Assembly: GCF_003002915.1 (NCBI RefSeq)
Contig: NZ_PVTG01000004.1
Span: 1 to 64,000 of the forward strand
Origin: Geodermatophilus tzadiensis
GTDB taxonomy: Bacteria > Actinomycetota > Actinomycetes > Mycobacteriales > Geodermatophilaceae
Direction of reading: 5' to 3'
DNA: 64,000 bases
Position numbers and translations under genes: made by a program. The stretch's first letter is position 1, and every line of letters begins with the position of its first letter. Positions 42,691-51,514 of the stretch are shown here, in pieces. The notes beneath the pieces were generated by a model that saw only the letters and a program-made list of their open reading frames with translations, searched no databases and was not told where the DNA came from.

Positions 42691-42768
42691 CGCGACATCC
42701 TCCCCGAGCCGGTTCCCGATCCCCGGCAGGTGCGGGCCGGGACGGCAGGACCACGCCGGGGCGGAGGA

Positions 42769-43758
42769 CTACGCCGGGACGGAGGACATCGCCTCGGCGA
42801 CCAGGTCGACCGAGCGCAGCCGCTCCTCGGTGCCCGGCGCCTGGTGGGCGACGATGAGCTCGTCGGCGTCGGCCAGCCGGGCGAAGGCGGTGAGCTGCTC
42901 GCGCACCTCGGCGGGGGTGCCGGCGGCGGTGTGGGTGAGCATCCGGTCGACGTGCACGCCGGCGCCCGAGGCGAGCAGCAGGTCGGCCTCGTCGTCGGTC
43001 AGGTCGCGGCCCTGGCCGAACAGCCCGACGGCCAGCCGCCGCCGGGTGGCCTCGAACGCCGCGCGGGCCGCGTCGGCGGAGTCCGCCGCGATCGCGTTGA
43101 CGCCGGCGATGACGTAGGGGGCGTCGAGCTGCTCGGAGGGCCGGAAGTCGCGGCGGTAGGCGGCCACCGCGGGCTCGAGGGCCTGCGGGGCGAAGTGCGA
43201 GGCGAAGGCGTAGGGCAGGCCGAGGGCGGCGGCCAGGCCCGCGCCGAACATCGAGGAGCCGAGCACGTACAGCGGCACGTCCGACCCCCGGCCGGGGACG
43301 GCCTCGACGCCGGGGACGCGGGAGTGGCCGGTCAGGTAGCCCTGCAGCTCGAGCACGTCCTGCGGGAAGCGGTCGGCGGAGTTCGCGTCGCGGCGCAGCG
43401 CGTACATGGTGTTCTGGTCCGAGCCCGGCGCCCGGCCCAGGCCCAGGTCGATCCGCCCGGGGTACATCGCCTCGAGGGTGCCGAACTGCTCGGCGATGGT
43501 GAGCGGCGAGTGGTTGGGCAGCATGACGCCGCCGGCGCCGAGCCGGATCGTCGAGGTGTGCGCGCCGACGTGCGCGATCAGCACGCTGGTGGCCGACGAG
43601 GCGATGTGGCGCATGTTGTGGTGCTCGGCGTACCAGACCCGCCGGTACCCGGTCTCCTCCGCCCGCTGCGCCAGCGCGACGCTGGCGGCGATGCTGCTGC
43701 CCACCGTCTCGCCGCGGGCGACGGGGGCGAGGTCGAGCACGGACAGCGGGATCTGCAT
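42769..43758 (-). CDS. LLM-class flavin-dependent oxidoreductase
   Basis: 329 residues of the luciferase-like monooxygenase fold: [99 protein letters not shown]. This is the closely knit MsnO8/YhbW-like subgroup; cofactor (FMN or F420) and substrate are not known. ATG with GGAGGAACC 6 nt upstream. A 15-bp palindrome lies 46 bp upstream, in the gap to the MftD homologue, so it may be controlled on its own. Confidence 0.92.
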   Translation of the reverse strand: MQIPLSVLDLAPVARGETVGSSIAASVALAQRAEETGYRRVWYAEHHNMRHIASSATSVLIAHVGAHTSTIRLGAGGVMLPNHSPLTIAEQFGTLEAMYPGRIDLGLGRAPGSDQNTMYALRRDANSADRFPQDVLELQGYLTGHSRVPGVEAVPGRGSDVPLYVLGSSMFGAGLAAALGLPYAFASHFAPQALEPAVAAYRRDFRPSEQLDAPYVIAGVNAIAADSADAARAAFEATRRRLAVGLFGQGRDLTDDEADLLLASGAGVHVDRMLTHTAAGTPAEVREQLTAFARLADADELIVAHQAPGTEERLRSVDLVAEAMSSVPA

Positions 43759-43803
43759 CAGGGGTTCCTCCGGGGCGGTGCGCGTTCGTCGCGGTGCACG
43801 TTG

Positions 43804-43818
43804 GTTGCAGGGTGCAAC
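43804..43818. promoter_or_regulatory. 15-bp palindrome upstream of the LLM oxidoreductase
   Basis: GTTGCA, three bases, then TGCAAC, 46 bp from the start codon. It shares the TGCAAC/GTTGCA half-site with the palindrome upstream of chrB at 31929. Confidence 0.5.
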
Positions 43819-43842
43819 GCGACCCGCCCCGGAGGATTCCCC

Positions 43843-45084
43843 TCAGGCGGGCTGGACCTTGCGGGTGCGGGTGCGCGGCTGGGTGGTCTCGACCGGGGCG
43901 TCGGGCTCGGCGACCCCGAGCCGCCGCTCGAAGCCGGGCGGGATCACGACGTCGTCGCGCGAGAGGTCCGCGGTGGACTCGCGGGCCAGGCCGGTCAGCG
44001 CCGACCCCAGGCCGTCGCGCAGCAGGTCGAGCACGTTCTCCACGCCGGCCTGGCCGTTGGCGGCCAGCCCCCACAGGTACGCGCGGCCGATCATCACGGC
44101 CCGCGCGCCCAGCGCCAGGGCCTTGGCGACGTCGCTGCCGCGGCGGATGCCGCCGTCGAGCAGCACCTCGACCTGGTCGCCGACGGCCTCGGCGACCGCC
44201 GGCAGGGCGCGGATGGGGGCGGGGGTGCCGTCGAGGTTGTTGCCGCCGTGGTTGGACACCGAGATCGCGGTGACGCCGGCGTCGACGGCCTTGCGGGCGT
44301 CGTCGACGCGCATGACGCCCTTGAGCATGAACGGCCCGTCCCACTGCGACCGCAGCCAGGCGACGTCCTCCCACGACGGCATCGGCGACTGCATCCACAT
44401 GCCGTAGGCGCCGAAGAAGGTGGGCGCCTCCTCCCCGGGGGTGGCGACCATGTTGGGCACGGTGAGGTCGGGGATGCGCCCGGTGCGGGCGAAGTCGAGC
44501 AGCCAGCGCGGGCGCACGAGCACCTGTGGGGCGTACTTCCGGGCGGCCTCGAAGTCGATCTTCGAGGGGATGAACGGGCTGCCCCAGTCGCGGCCGTAGG
44601 CGAACGACCAGTCGAGGGTGGCGATCATGCCGACGGCGCCGGCCCGCCGGGCGCGGTCCATGCGGGCGAGCATCTCGTCGCGGGTGCCCACCCAGTACAT
44701 CTGGAAGAACGTCTTGGGGTTGGCGGCCACGACCTCCTCGACCGGCTTGCTGGCGAAGGAGGACAGGCCCATCGCCACGCCGCGGGCGGCGGCGGCGCGG
44801 GCGACGGCGACCTCGCCGTCGGGGTGCACGGCCTGGACCCCGGTGGGGCTGATCAGCACCGGCATGGACACGTCCTGGCCCATCACCCGGGTGGTCATCT
44901 CGCGCGTGTTGGACAGGCCGGCCGTGTGCGGGGCGAAGCCGAGCTCCTCGAAGGCGCGCAGGTTGTCGTCGGTGCTCAGCCCCTTCTCGGAGCCGGCGAC
45001 CAGCGCGCCGTAGACGCCCTTGGGCAGCCGCCGCTTCGCTCTCCGCTGGGCCTCGGCCACCGTCTCGAACCACGCGTTCGCCAC
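43843..45084 (-). CDS. mftD: MftD-like FMN-dependent dehydrogenase (pre-mycofactocin synthase homologue)
   Basis: 413 residues of the alpha-hydroxy-acid oxidase family. The N-terminus NAWFETVAEAQRRAKRRLPKGVYGALVAGSEKG and the segments MGLSSFASKPVEEV, FFQMYWVGTRDEM and FGAYGMWMQSPMPSWEDVAW resemble MftD rather than lactate dehydrogenase. The FMN/active-site block is ISVSNHGGNNLDGTPA, then DGGIRRGSDVAKALALGARAVMIGR. MftD converts the premature peptide into pre-mycofactocin. No mftA, B, C, E or F is in the window, so this may be a detached paralogue. GTG after GGAGACGACG; a 21-bp palindrome covers the predicted start site of transcription. Confidence 0.82.
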   Translation of the reverse strand: MANAWFETVAEAQRRAKRRLPKGVYGALVAGSEKGLSTDDNLRAFEELGFAPHTAGLSNTREMTTRVMGQDVSMPVLISPTGVQAVHPDGEVAVARAAAARGVAMGLSSFASKPVEEVVAANPKTFFQMYWVGTRDEMLARMDRARRAGAVGMIATLDWSFAYGRDWGSPFIPSKIDFEAARKYAPQVLVRPRWLLDFARTGRIPDLTVPNMVATPGEEAPTFFGAYGMWMQSPMPSWEDVAWLRSQWDGPFMLKGVMRVDDARKAVDAGVTAISVSNHGGNNLDGTPAPIRALPAVAEAVGDQVEVLLDGGIRRGSDVAKALALGARAVMIGRAYLWGLAANGQAGVENVLDLLRDGLGSALTGLARESTADLSRDDVVIPPGFERRLGVAEPDAPVETTQPRTRTRKVQPA

Positions 45085-45121
45085 CGTCGTCTCCGTTCGG
45101 TCGGACCGCCGGGACCCGCCC

Positions 45122-45142
45122 GGCTGGCACTGAGTGCCAGCC
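45122..45142. promoter_or_regulatory. 21-bp perfect palindrome in the mftD-like promoter
   Basis: The arms GGCTGGCACT and AGTGCCAGCC are exact around a single G. On the minus strand a TAGGGT -10 (45148-45143) lies directly beside it, so the predicted transcript start is inside the palindrome. This is the classical place for a TetR-type repressor. Confidence 0.7.
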
Positions 45143-45187
45143 ACCCTATCGGCGCGGACATGACGCAGACCACACCCGGAGACGGCA

Positions 45188-45216
45188 CGACCCCGGAGCG
45201 AGGGGCTCCGGGGTCG
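45188..45216. terminator. 12-bp stem hairpin
   Basis: CGACCCCGGAGC pairs exactly with GCTCCGGGGTCG across GAGGG. It lies between the small basic protein gene (minus strand, ends 45254) and the mftD-like promoter, so it ends the small gene. Confidence 0.65.
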
Positions 45217-45253
45217 GGTCGGGAGGTGCGCCGCGGCGGAGCGGCGCGGGAGC

Positions 45254-45397
45254 TCACCGGCGGGTGGCGAGGGCGGCGATCTCGTGCGCCGACTCCAGCG
45301 TCGGGGCGGCGGCGAGGGCGCGGGCGATCTCCCGGTCGTCCCGGCGGCGGGCACGGGCGGCGCGGGCGGAGGTGAGGGCGGTGCGCAGGCGGGTCAT
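45254..45397 (-). CDS. Small basic protein, 47 residues
   Basis: ATG at 45397 with GGAGGACC 6 nt upstream gives MTRLRTALTSARAARARRRDDREIARALAAAPT and ends SAHEIAALATRR. It is Arg/Ala-rich and helical with no hydrophobic segment. A longer in-frame extension to 45529 exists but lacks a ribosome site and overlaps the HxlR promoter. Similar short Arg-rich proteins (often with a TLESAxEIAAL-like end) occur in actinobacteria; the function is unknown. A clear terminator follows. Confidence 0.6.
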   Translation of the reverse strand: MTRLRTALTSARAARARRRDDREIARALAAAPTLESAHEIAALATRR

Positions 45398-45529
45398 GAC
45401 GGGTCCTCCCCGGTCGTCGGGCGACGGCGCGAGCCGGCGACCCGGCTCCTGCCGGCGGGCCCCCAGTGCGACGCCGATCACGGCTCCGAACTGCTGGGTC
45501 TGCATCTCCAACCATCCTCCCGTCACCAT

Positions 45530-45546
45530 GGTTCGTCAAGTGAACC
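45530..45546. promoter_or_regulatory. Inverted repeat in the hxlR promoter
   Basis: GGTTC and GAACC are separated by 7 nt and cover the -35 region of the hxlR promoter (-10 at 45557). It is a candidate autoregulatory operator. Confidence 0.4.
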
Positions 45547-45556
45547 CAGGGTGACC

Positions 45557-45562
45557 TAGGCT
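45557..45562 (+). promoter_or_regulatory. -10 element of a leaderless hxlR transcript
   Basis: TAGGCT is followed by exactly 6 nt and then the GTG at 45569. There is no ribosome site. Confidence 0.55.
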
Positions 45563-45568
45563 GCAGCC

Positions 45569-46063
45569 GTGACCGCCGCCCCACCGGAGCCCGACTTCGA
45601 CCGGGCGCGCTGCTCGGTCGCCGGCACCCTGGCCGTCGTGGGGGAGAAGTGGAGCCTCCTGGTGCTGCGCGAGGCATTCCTCGGCGTCCGCCGCTTCGCC
45701 GACCTGCAGCGCGCCCTCGGCGCCCCGAAGGCGGTGCTCACCGACCGGCTGAACCGGCTGGTCGCCGAGGGGCTGCTGGTCCGGGTGCCCTACCGGGCGC
45801 CGGGCGAGCGGGAGCGGCACGAGTACCGGCTCACCGACCGGGGCCGCGACCTGCACCCCGCGCTGGTCGCGCTCATGCAGTGGGGCGACCGGTGGCTGGC
45901 CGGCGACGGCGCCCCGCCGCTCGCGCTCACCCACCGCGACTGCGGCGCGCCGGTCGCGCTCGGGCTGCGCTGCGCGGCCGGCCACGACGTCGGCGGCCCG
46001 CGCGAGGTGACCGCGACCCCCACCGGGCGGCCCGCTGAGACGCCGGACACACCCGCGGGCTAG
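45569..46063 (+). CDS. HxlR-family transcriptional regulator
   Basis: 164 residues. Winged-helix DNA-binding domain of the HxlR/MarR-like type: [66 protein letters not shown]. Cys13-14 region (ARCSVAG) is the usual position of the redox-active cysteine in this family. A C-terminal extension holds a second cysteine pair ([17 protein letters not shown]). GTG start. Likely regulator of itself or of neighbouring flavin or hydrolase genes. Confidence 0.9.
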   Translation: MTAAPPEPDFDRARCSVAGTLAVVGEKWSLLVLREAFLGVRRFADLQRALGAPKAVLTDRLNRLVAEGLLVRVPYRAPGERERHEYRLTDRGRDLHPALVALMQWGDRWLAGDGAPPLALTHRDCGAPVALGLRCAAGHDVGGPREVTATPTGRPAETPDTPAG

Positions 46064-46085
46064 CGTCGGCGGCGCCCGCTGCGCC

Positions 46086-46820
46086 GTGACCAGGGAGGCC
46101 GTCCTGCCCAACACCGAGATCCCCGGCGGCGGAAGCACGCCGCGGCTGCGGGCCCACCTCGCCGTGCCTCCCGTGGGCGAGGGGCCCTGGCCCGGGGTGG
46201 TCGTCGTCCACGAGGTCTTCGGGCTGACCGACGACGTCCGCCAGCACGCCGACCGGCTGGCCGCGGCCGGCTACCTCGCCGTCGCCCCCGACCTCTTCTC
46301 CGCCGGCGGGGCGGTGCGCTGCCTGCGCTCGACGTTCCGGTCGCTCGCCCGCGGCGAGGGGCCGGCCTTCGGCGACCTGGAGGCCGCGCGGCGGCTGCTC
46401 GCCGGGCGCGACGACTGCACCGGCCGGGTCGGCGTCCTCGGCTTCTGCATGGGCGGGCGGTTCGCGCTCTACGGCGCCACCCGCGGCTTCGACGTCTCCG
46501 CGCCCAACTACGGGCCGCTGCCGGCCGACCTGGAGCGGGTGCTGCGCGGCGCCTGCCCGGTGGTGGCCAGCTACGGCCGTCGCGACGTGGCGCTGCGCGG
46601 CGCGGCCGGGCGGCTGGAGGCGGCGCTCGACGCGGCCGGCGTCGAGCACGACGTCGTGGAGTACCCCGACGCCGGGCACTCCTTCCTCAACCGGCACGAC
46701 GTCGGGCCGTTCTCCGTGCTGGAGCGGATCGCCGGCCTGTCGTTCCACCAGCCCTCGGCCGAGGACGCCTGGGGGCGGATCCTGCGCTTCTTCGACCGGC
46801 ACCTGCGGGTCGCGGCGTGA
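46086..46820 (+). CDS. Dienelactone hydrolase family protein
   Basis: 244 residues, alpha/beta hydrolase with a cysteine nucleophile: [12 protein letters not shown], Cys near 120. Other family marks are [33 protein letters not shown] and the terminal [10 protein letters not shown] with the catalytic His; the acid is in SYGRRDVAL. It hydrolyses dienelactones or related esters. GTG start; the stop overlaps the CoA-transferase family gene by GTGA, linking it to CoA metabolism. The exact substrate is not known. Confidence 0.9.
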   Translation: MTREAVLPNTEIPGGGSTPRLRAHLAVPPVGEGPWPGVVVVHEVFGLTDDVRQHADRLAAAGYLAVAPDLFSAGGAVRCLRSTFRSLARGEGPAFGDLEAARRLLAGRDDCTGRVGVLGFCMGGRFALYGATRGFDVSAPNYGPLPADLERVLRGACPVVASYGRRDVALRGAAGRLEAALDAAGVEHDVVEYPDAGHSFLNRHDVGPFSVLERIAGLSFHQPSAEDAWGRILRFFDRHLRVAA

Positions 46821-47929
46821 GCGACCGCGGCACCGGCCCGCTGGCGGGACTGCGCGTCGTCGAGCTCGGCGGCATCGGCCCGGGGCCGCACGCGGCGATG
46901 GTGCTGGCCGACCTCGGCGCCGACGTCGTCCGGGTGGAGCGGCCCTCCGGCGGCCTGTCCGTGGGCGCCGGCGGCCGCGACGTGGTGCTGCGCGGCCGGC
47001 GCTCCGTCGCCGCCGACGTCAAGACGCCCGAGGGCCGGGAGCTGGTGCTCGGCCTGGTGGACCGCGCCGACGTGCTGCTCGACGTCTTCCGGCCGGGGGT
47101 GGCCGAGCGGCTGGGCCTGGGCCCCGACGACTGCCTGGCCCGCAACCCCGGGCTGGTGGTCGCGCGGATGACCGGCTGGGGGCAGGACGGCCCGTGGGCC
47201 GACCGGGTCGGCCACGACGTCAACTACCTGGGCCTGACCGGCACGCTCGCCGCGCTGGCCCGCCAGGGCGAGTCGCCGCGGTTCCCGATGAACCTGGTCG
47301 CCGACTACGGCGGCGGGTCGATGCTGCTGCTGGTCGGTGTGCTGGCCGCGCTGCACGAGCGGTCGAGGTCGGGCCGCGGGCAGGTGGTCGACGCCGCGAT
47401 GGTCGACGGCGTGGCGCTGCTGTCGCAGCTCATGTGGTCGCTGCGCGGCCAGGGGGCGTGGTCGGACCGGCCGGGCACCAACCTGCTCGACGGCGGCGCG
47501 CCCTTCTACGACGTCTACCGCTGCGCCGACGGCGGCCACGTGGCGGTCGGCGCGCTCGAGCCGCAGTTCTACGCGGCGCTGCTCGCGGGGCTGGGCCTGC
47601 CCGCCGAGGAGCTGCCCCCGCAGATGGACCGGGCCGGCTGGCCGCGGCTGCGGGCGCTGTTCGCCGGGGCGTTCGCCAGCCGGCCGCGCGCGCACTGGGA
47701 GGCGGTGTTCGACGGCACCGACGCCTGCGTCACCCCGGTGCTCGACCCGGCCGAGGCCGCCGGGCACCCGCACCTGGCCGCCCGCGGCACGCTCGTCGAG
47801 GTCGACGGCGTGCTGCAGGCCGCGCCCGCGCCGCGGTTCTCCCGGACGCCGGCCGGCCCGCCCGCGCCGGCACCGGCCGGCCCGGCCGACGCGCGGGCCG
47901 TGCTGGAGGAGTGGTCGCGCCCCCGCTGA
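46817..47929 (+). CDS. CaiB/BaiF family CoA enzyme, alpha-methylacyl-CoA racemase-like
   Basis: 370 residues. N-terminus [35 protein letters not shown] is the class III CoA-transferase fold. The motifs [11 protein letters not shown] (His near 133) and [16 protein letters not shown] (Asp near 162) match the catalytic pair of alpha-methylacyl-CoA racemase (Mcr/AMACR), so a racemase is favoured over a CoA-transferase. It would epimerise 2-methyl branched acyl-CoAs before beta-oxidation. GTG in the preceding stop. The C-terminus is Ala/Pro-rich. Confidence 0.88.
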   Translation: MSDRGTGPLAGLRVVELGGIGPGPHAAMVLADLGADVVRVERPSGGLSVGAGGRDVVLRGRRSVAADVKTPEGRELVLGLVDRADVLLDVFRPGVAERLGLGPDDCLARNPGLVVARMTGWGQDGPWADRVGHDVNYLGLTGTLAALARQGESPRFPMNLVADYGGGSMLLLVGVLAALHERSRSGRGQVVDAAMVDGVALLSQLMWSLRGQGAWSDRPGTNLLDGGAPFYDVYRCADGGHVAVGALEPQFYAALLAGLGLPAEELPPQMDRAGWPRLRALFAGAFASRPRAHWEAVFDGTDACVTPVLDPAEAAGHPHLAARGTLVEVDGVLQAAPAPRFSRTPAGPPAPAPAGPADARAVLEEWSRPR

Positions 47930-47978
47930 CCGGGAGCGCAGGAGCCGCGGCCCGCCGCGGAGGAAGGGGCCCCGTCCC

Positions 47979-48743
47979 GTGACCGAGCCCGTACTGGTGG
48001 AGCGCCGCGGCGCCGTCCAGGTCATCACGATCAACCGCCCCGAGGCGAAGAACGCCCTCGACGGCGCGGTGGCGCAGGCCGTCGCGGCCGCCGTCGACGA
48101 GCTCGACGGCTCCGACGAGCTGCGCGCCGGCGTGCTCACCGGCGCCGGCGGCACCTTCTCGGCCGGCATGGACCTCAAGGCGTTCCTGCGCGGCGAGCGG
48201 CCCGCGATCGAGGGCCGGGGGCTGTGCGGGATCACCCAGACGCCGCCCCGCAAGCCGCTGGTGGCCGCGGTCGAGGGCTGGGCGCTGGCCGGCGGGTTCG
48301 AGCTGGTGCTCGCCTGCGACCTCGTCGTCGCCGGCCGCTCGGCCCGCTTCGGCGTGCCCGAGGTGACCCGGTCGCTGGTGGCCGCGGCCGGCGCGGCGCT
48401 GTTCCTGCCGCGCCGGGTCCCGTACGCGGTGGCGATGGAGATGCTGCTGACCGGCCGGCCGATCGACGCCGAGCGGGCCGCCGCCGTCGGCCTGGTGAAC
48501 CGGGTCGTCGACGAGGGCGGGGCGCTCGACGCCGCCGTCGAGCTGGCCGAGGTCGTGGCGGCCAACGGGCCGCTGGCGGTGGCGGCCACCAAGCAGATCG
48601 CGCGGCACACCGCCGACTGGACCGCCGAGGAGGGCTGGGCGCGGCAGCAGGAGCTGATCGAGCCGGTGTTCTCCTCCGAGGACGCCCGCGAGGGCGCCAC
48701 CGCCTTCGCCGAGCGCCGCGCGCCGGTCTGGCGCGGACGCTGA
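47979..48743 (+). CDS. Enoyl-CoA hydratase/isomerase family (crotonase)
   Basis: 254 residues, crotonase fold. Oxyanion-hole segments are TGAGGTFSAGMDLKAFLRGE and EGWALAGGFELVLACDLVVAG. The two catalytic-site acids are the E in GGFEL and the E in FGVPEVTRSL, consistent with a hydratase. GTG with AGGAAGG upstream, 49 bp after the racemase-like gene. It supports a beta-oxidation block with the following thiolase. Confidence 0.92.
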   Translation: MTEPVLVERRGAVQVITINRPEAKNALDGAVAQAVAAAVDELDGSDELRAGVLTGAGGTFSAGMDLKAFLRGERPAIEGRGLCGITQTPPRKPLVAAVEGWALAGGFELVLACDLVVAGRSARFGVPEVTRSLVAAAGAALFLPRRVPYAVAMEMLLTGRPIDAERAAAVGLVNRVVDEGGALDAAVELAEVVAANGPLAVAATKQIARHTADWTAEEGWARQQELIEPVFSSEDAREGATAFAERRAPVWRGR

Positions 48744-48800
48744 CACACCTCGGCGGCGGGTTACTGTGCCGGGAGCCACAGCTGGTCGAGGGGAGCAACG

Positions 48801-49946
48801 ATGCGTGATGCGGTGATCGTCGAGGCGGTGCGCACGCCGGTGGGCAAGCGCAACGGCGGGCTGTCGGGAGTGCACCCGGTCGACCTGTCGGCGCACGTGC
48901 TGACCTCGCTGGTGCAGCGGGCGGGCCTCGACCCGGCCGAGGTGGACGACGTCATCTGGGGGTGCGTGTCCCAGGTCGGGGAGCAGACCTTCGACATCGC
49001 GCGGACCGCGGTGCTGGCCGCCGGCTGGCCGGAGTCGGTGACCGGCGTGACGGTCGACCGGCAGTGCGGCTCCTCGCAGCAGTCGGTGCACTTCGCCGCC
49101 GCCGGGCTGGTCGCGGGCCAGTACGACGTCGTCGTCGCCGGTGGCGTGGAGTCGATGTCGCGGGTGCCGATGGGCACCGCCCGGGCCGGCGCCGACCCCT
49201 TCGGCGAGGGGTTCCGCACGCGCTACGGCGGCGTGCAGATCAACCAGGGGCTGGGCGCGGAGACCATCGCCGAGCGGTGGGGCCTGTCGCGCCAGCAGTG
49301 CGACGAGTTCTCCGTGGCCTCGCACGAGAAGGCCGCCGCCGCCCGCGCGGAGGGCCGCTTCGACGCCCAGATCGCCCCGGTGACCACCCCCGACGGCACG
49401 GTCGTCAGCCAGGACGAGGGCATCCGCGAGTCCACCGTGGAGAAGCTCGGCACGCTCAAGACGGTGTTCAGGCCCGAGGACGGCGTGATCACCGCCGGCA
49501 ACTCCTCGCAGATCTCCGACGGCTCGGCCGCGCTGCTGATGACCACCTCGGAGAAGGCCGCCGAGCTGGGCCTGACCCCCATCGCGCGGGTGCACACCGC
49601 GGTGCTGGCCGGCGCCGACCCGGTGGTCATGCTCACCGCGCCGATCCCGGCCACGCAGAAGGCGCTGGCGAAGTCGGGGTTGTCCATCGACGAGATCGGC
49701 GCGTTCGAGGTCAACGAGGCCTTCGCCCCGGTGCCGCTGGCGTGGCTGGCCGACCTCGGCGGTGACGCCAAGGCGCTCAACCCCAACGGCGGCGCGATCG
49801 CGCTGGGTCACCCGCTCGGTGGCTCCGGCGCGCGGATCATGACCACGCTCGTGCACCACATGCGCGACAACGGCATCCGCTACGGCCTGCAGACCATGTG
49901 CGAGGGCGGCGGCCAGGCCAACGCCACCATCCTCGAGCTGCTCTGA
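48801..49946 (+). CDS. Acetyl-CoA C-acyltransferase (thiolase)
   Basis: 381 residues. The nucleophilic Cys is in VDRQCGSSQQSVHFA (near 89), the NEAFAPVPLAWL motif and GGAIALGHPLGGSGARIM contain the active-site His, and the second Cys is in MCEGGGQANATI. The 3-ketoacyl-CoA thiolase reaction ends beta-oxidation. ATG at 48801 with GAGGGG upstream. A clear terminator follows. Confidence 0.95.
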   Translation: MRDAVIVEAVRTPVGKRNGGLSGVHPVDLSAHVLTSLVQRAGLDPAEVDDVIWGCVSQVGEQTFDIARTAVLAAGWPESVTGVTVDRQCGSSQQSVHFAAAGLVAGQYDVVVAGGVESMSRVPMGTARAGADPFGEGFRTRYGGVQINQGLGAETIAERWGLSRQQCDEFSVASHEKAAAARAEGRFDAQIAPVTTPDGTVVSQDEGIRESTVEKLGTLKTVFRPEDGVITAGNSSQISDGSAALLMTTSEKAAELGLTPIARVHTAVLAGADPVVMLTAPIPATQKALAKSGLSIDEIGAFEVNEAFAPVPLAWLADLGGDAKALNPNGGAIALGHPLGGSGARIMTTLVHHMRDNGIRYGLQTMCEGGGQANATILELL

Positions 49947-49953
49947 CCCGCGG

Positions 49954-49984
49954 CCCCGGGCCGCCCCGCACAGGCGGCCCGGGG
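49954..49984 (+). terminator. 12-bp stem terminator after thiolase
   Basis: CCCCGGGCCGCC pairs exactly with GGCGGCCCGGGG across a 7-nt loop, 8 bp after the stop. Confidence 0.75.
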
Positions 49985-50005
49985 ACCCGGATACGGTCGC
50001 GCGTC

Positions 50006-50818
50006 GTGCAGCAGCCAGCAGACGGCCCCACGGTCACCGACGTCCTCACGCTCGAGGAGGTCGACCGGGACCTCTACCGCAGCCTGCTGGTGTTCGCCGA
50101 CCCGTTCCCGCTCTACGGCGGCCAGGTCGCCGCGCAGGCGCTGCTGGCCGCCGGGCGCACCGTCGCGCCCGACCGGCTGCCCCACTCGCTGCACGGCTAC
50201 TTCCTGCGCGCCGGCGACGCCGCCCGGCCCACCGTCTTCCGGGTCGAGCGCGACCGGGACGGCGGCTCGTTCTCCGCCCGCCGGGTGGTGGCCGTCCAGG
50301 GAGGTGAGGTGGTGCTGTCGATGTCGGCGTCGTTCCAGGCGCCGACCGCCGGTCCCGACCGCCAGGTGTCCGCGGCGCCGTCGGCCGAGGCGCCGGAGGA
50401 CTGCCCGCCGGTCACGCTGCCCCGGCTGTTCACCATGGAGAGCCGCCGGCCGGCCCAGCCGTACGCGGGCACGACCTGGCCGACGCGCTTCTGGTCCCGG
50501 GCCACGGTGCCGCTGCCCGACGACCCGCTGCTGCACGCCTGCGTGCTCACCTACCTCTCCGACATCGGCACCGGCCTGTCCGCGCTGCCCGAGGACGAGG
50601 CGGCGCCCGGCCCGACGCTGGACCACGCGCTGTGGTTCCACCGGCCCGCCCGCCTCGACGAGTGGGTGCTGGTGGACCTGGTGCCGGCGACCGTCTCCGC
50701 CGGGCGCGGCTGGTACACCGGCTCGATCACCACCCGGGACGGCGTGCTGGCCGCCAGCCTCACCCAGGAGACGCTGTTCCGTCCGGGCCGCAACCCGTTC
50801 CGTCCCGGCTCGGGCTGA
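50006..50818 (+). CDS. tesB: Acyl-CoA thioesterase II (TesB)
   Basis: 270 residues, double hot-dog fold: FPLYGGQVAAQALLAAGRTV, SLHGYFLRAGDAARPTVFRVERDRDGGSFSARRVVAVQGG in the first half and LDHALWFHRPARLDEWVLVDLVPATVSAGRGWYTGSI in the second. It releases free acid from acyl-CoA. GTG start; TACGGT at 49992 is spaced 8 nt from it, so a short or absent leader is likely. It follows the thiolase terminator, so it has its own promoter. Confidence 0.93.
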   Translation: MQQPADGPTVTDVLTLEEVDRDLYRSLLVFADPFPLYGGQVAAQALLAAGRTVAPDRLPHSLHGYFLRAGDAARPTVFRVERDRDGGSFSARRVVAVQGGEVVLSMSASFQAPTAGPDRQVSAAPSAEAPEDCPPVTLPRLFTMESRRPAQPYAGTTWPTRFWSRATVPLPDDPLLHACVLTYLSDIGTGLSALPEDEAAPGPTLDHALWFHRPARLDEWVLVDLVPATVSAGRGWYTGSITTRDGVLAASLTQETLFRPGRNPFRPGSG

Positions 50819-50895
50819 GCGGGACGGAGCCCGCCCGTGTGCCGGGCGGGACGATCGGCGAGGATGGTGTGCCGGCGAGGCGGAAGGACGGACAC

Positions 50896-51495
50896 GTGGC
50901 GAAGCACCGGGCAGCAGAGAGCGACCCCACCGACTTCGACGCGGCGACGGCCGCGCTGACCGACGTCACGGGCGACTACACCATCGACGTGGCGCACACC
51001 CGGATCGGCATCCGGGCGCGGCACGCGATGGTGACGACCGTCCGCGGCGCGTTCACCGACTTCTCCGGCGAGGCGCACCTCGACGTGCAGAAGCCGGGGG
51101 CCAGCAGCGTGTCGATCCGGATCAGGACCGCGAGCATCGACACCGGCCAGGCCGACCGGGACGCGCACCTGCGCTCGCCGGACTTCCTCGACGTCGAGCG
51201 GTTCCCGGAGATGGTGTTCACCTCCACCGACGTCGAGCAGACCGACGACGACACCTACGAGGTGACCGGCGACCTCACCATCCGCGACGTCACCCGCCCG
51301 GTGACCGTCGAGTTCGCCATGACCGGCTCGGCGAAGGACCCCTTCGGCAACACCCGGGTCGGCTTCGAGGGCGCGCTGGCCATCAAGCGCAGCGAGTGGG
51401 GGCTGACCTGGAACACGGCGCTGGAGACGGGCGGGTGGCTCGTCAGCGACCGCATCCAGGTCGAGTTCGACGTCTCGGTGATCCGCAGCGCCTGA
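50896..51495 (+). CDS. YceI family protein
   Basis: 199 residues. The lipocalin-like YceI fold is shown by GDYTIDVAHTRIGIRARHAMVTTVRGAFTDFSG, then FLDVERFPEMVFTSTDVEQ, DLTIRDVTRPVTVEFAM and KRSEWGLTWN. These proteins bind polyisoprenoid or amide lipids. There is no signal peptide, so it is cytosolic. GTG at 50896 with GGAAGGA upstream. Confidence 0.93.
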   Translation: MAKHRAAESDPTDFDAATAALTDVTGDYTIDVAHTRIGIRARHAMVTTVRGAFTDFSGEAHLDVQKPGASSVSIRIRTASIDTGQADRDAHLRSPDFLDVERFPEMVFTSTDVEQTDDDTYEVTGDLTIRDVTRPVTVEFAMTGSAKDPFGNTRVGFEGALAIKRSEWGLTWNTALETGGWLVSDRIQVEFDVSVIRSA

Positions 51496-51514
51496 CGTCC
51501 GGCACTACCGGACG
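51496..51514. terminator. Short bidirectional hairpin
   Basis: CGTCCGG and CCGGACG surround CACTA, in which the stop of the minus-strand reductase lies. It sits just after the yceI stop. Confidence 0.5.

Noticed and set aside
43843-45084. A mycofactocin biosynthetic cluster.
   Set aside because: Only the MftD-like gene is present; no precursor peptide, radical SAM or glycosyltransferase MftF is nearby.
40943-45375. Two overlapping open frames of about 1400 codons on opposite strands.
   Set aside because: Both are shadows of the lipase, antiporter, LLM and MftD-like genes.
46817-47929. Formyl-CoA or carnitine CoA-transferase.
   Set aside because: The GHDVNYL and VADYGGGSM motifs are those of alpha-methylacyl-CoA racemase.
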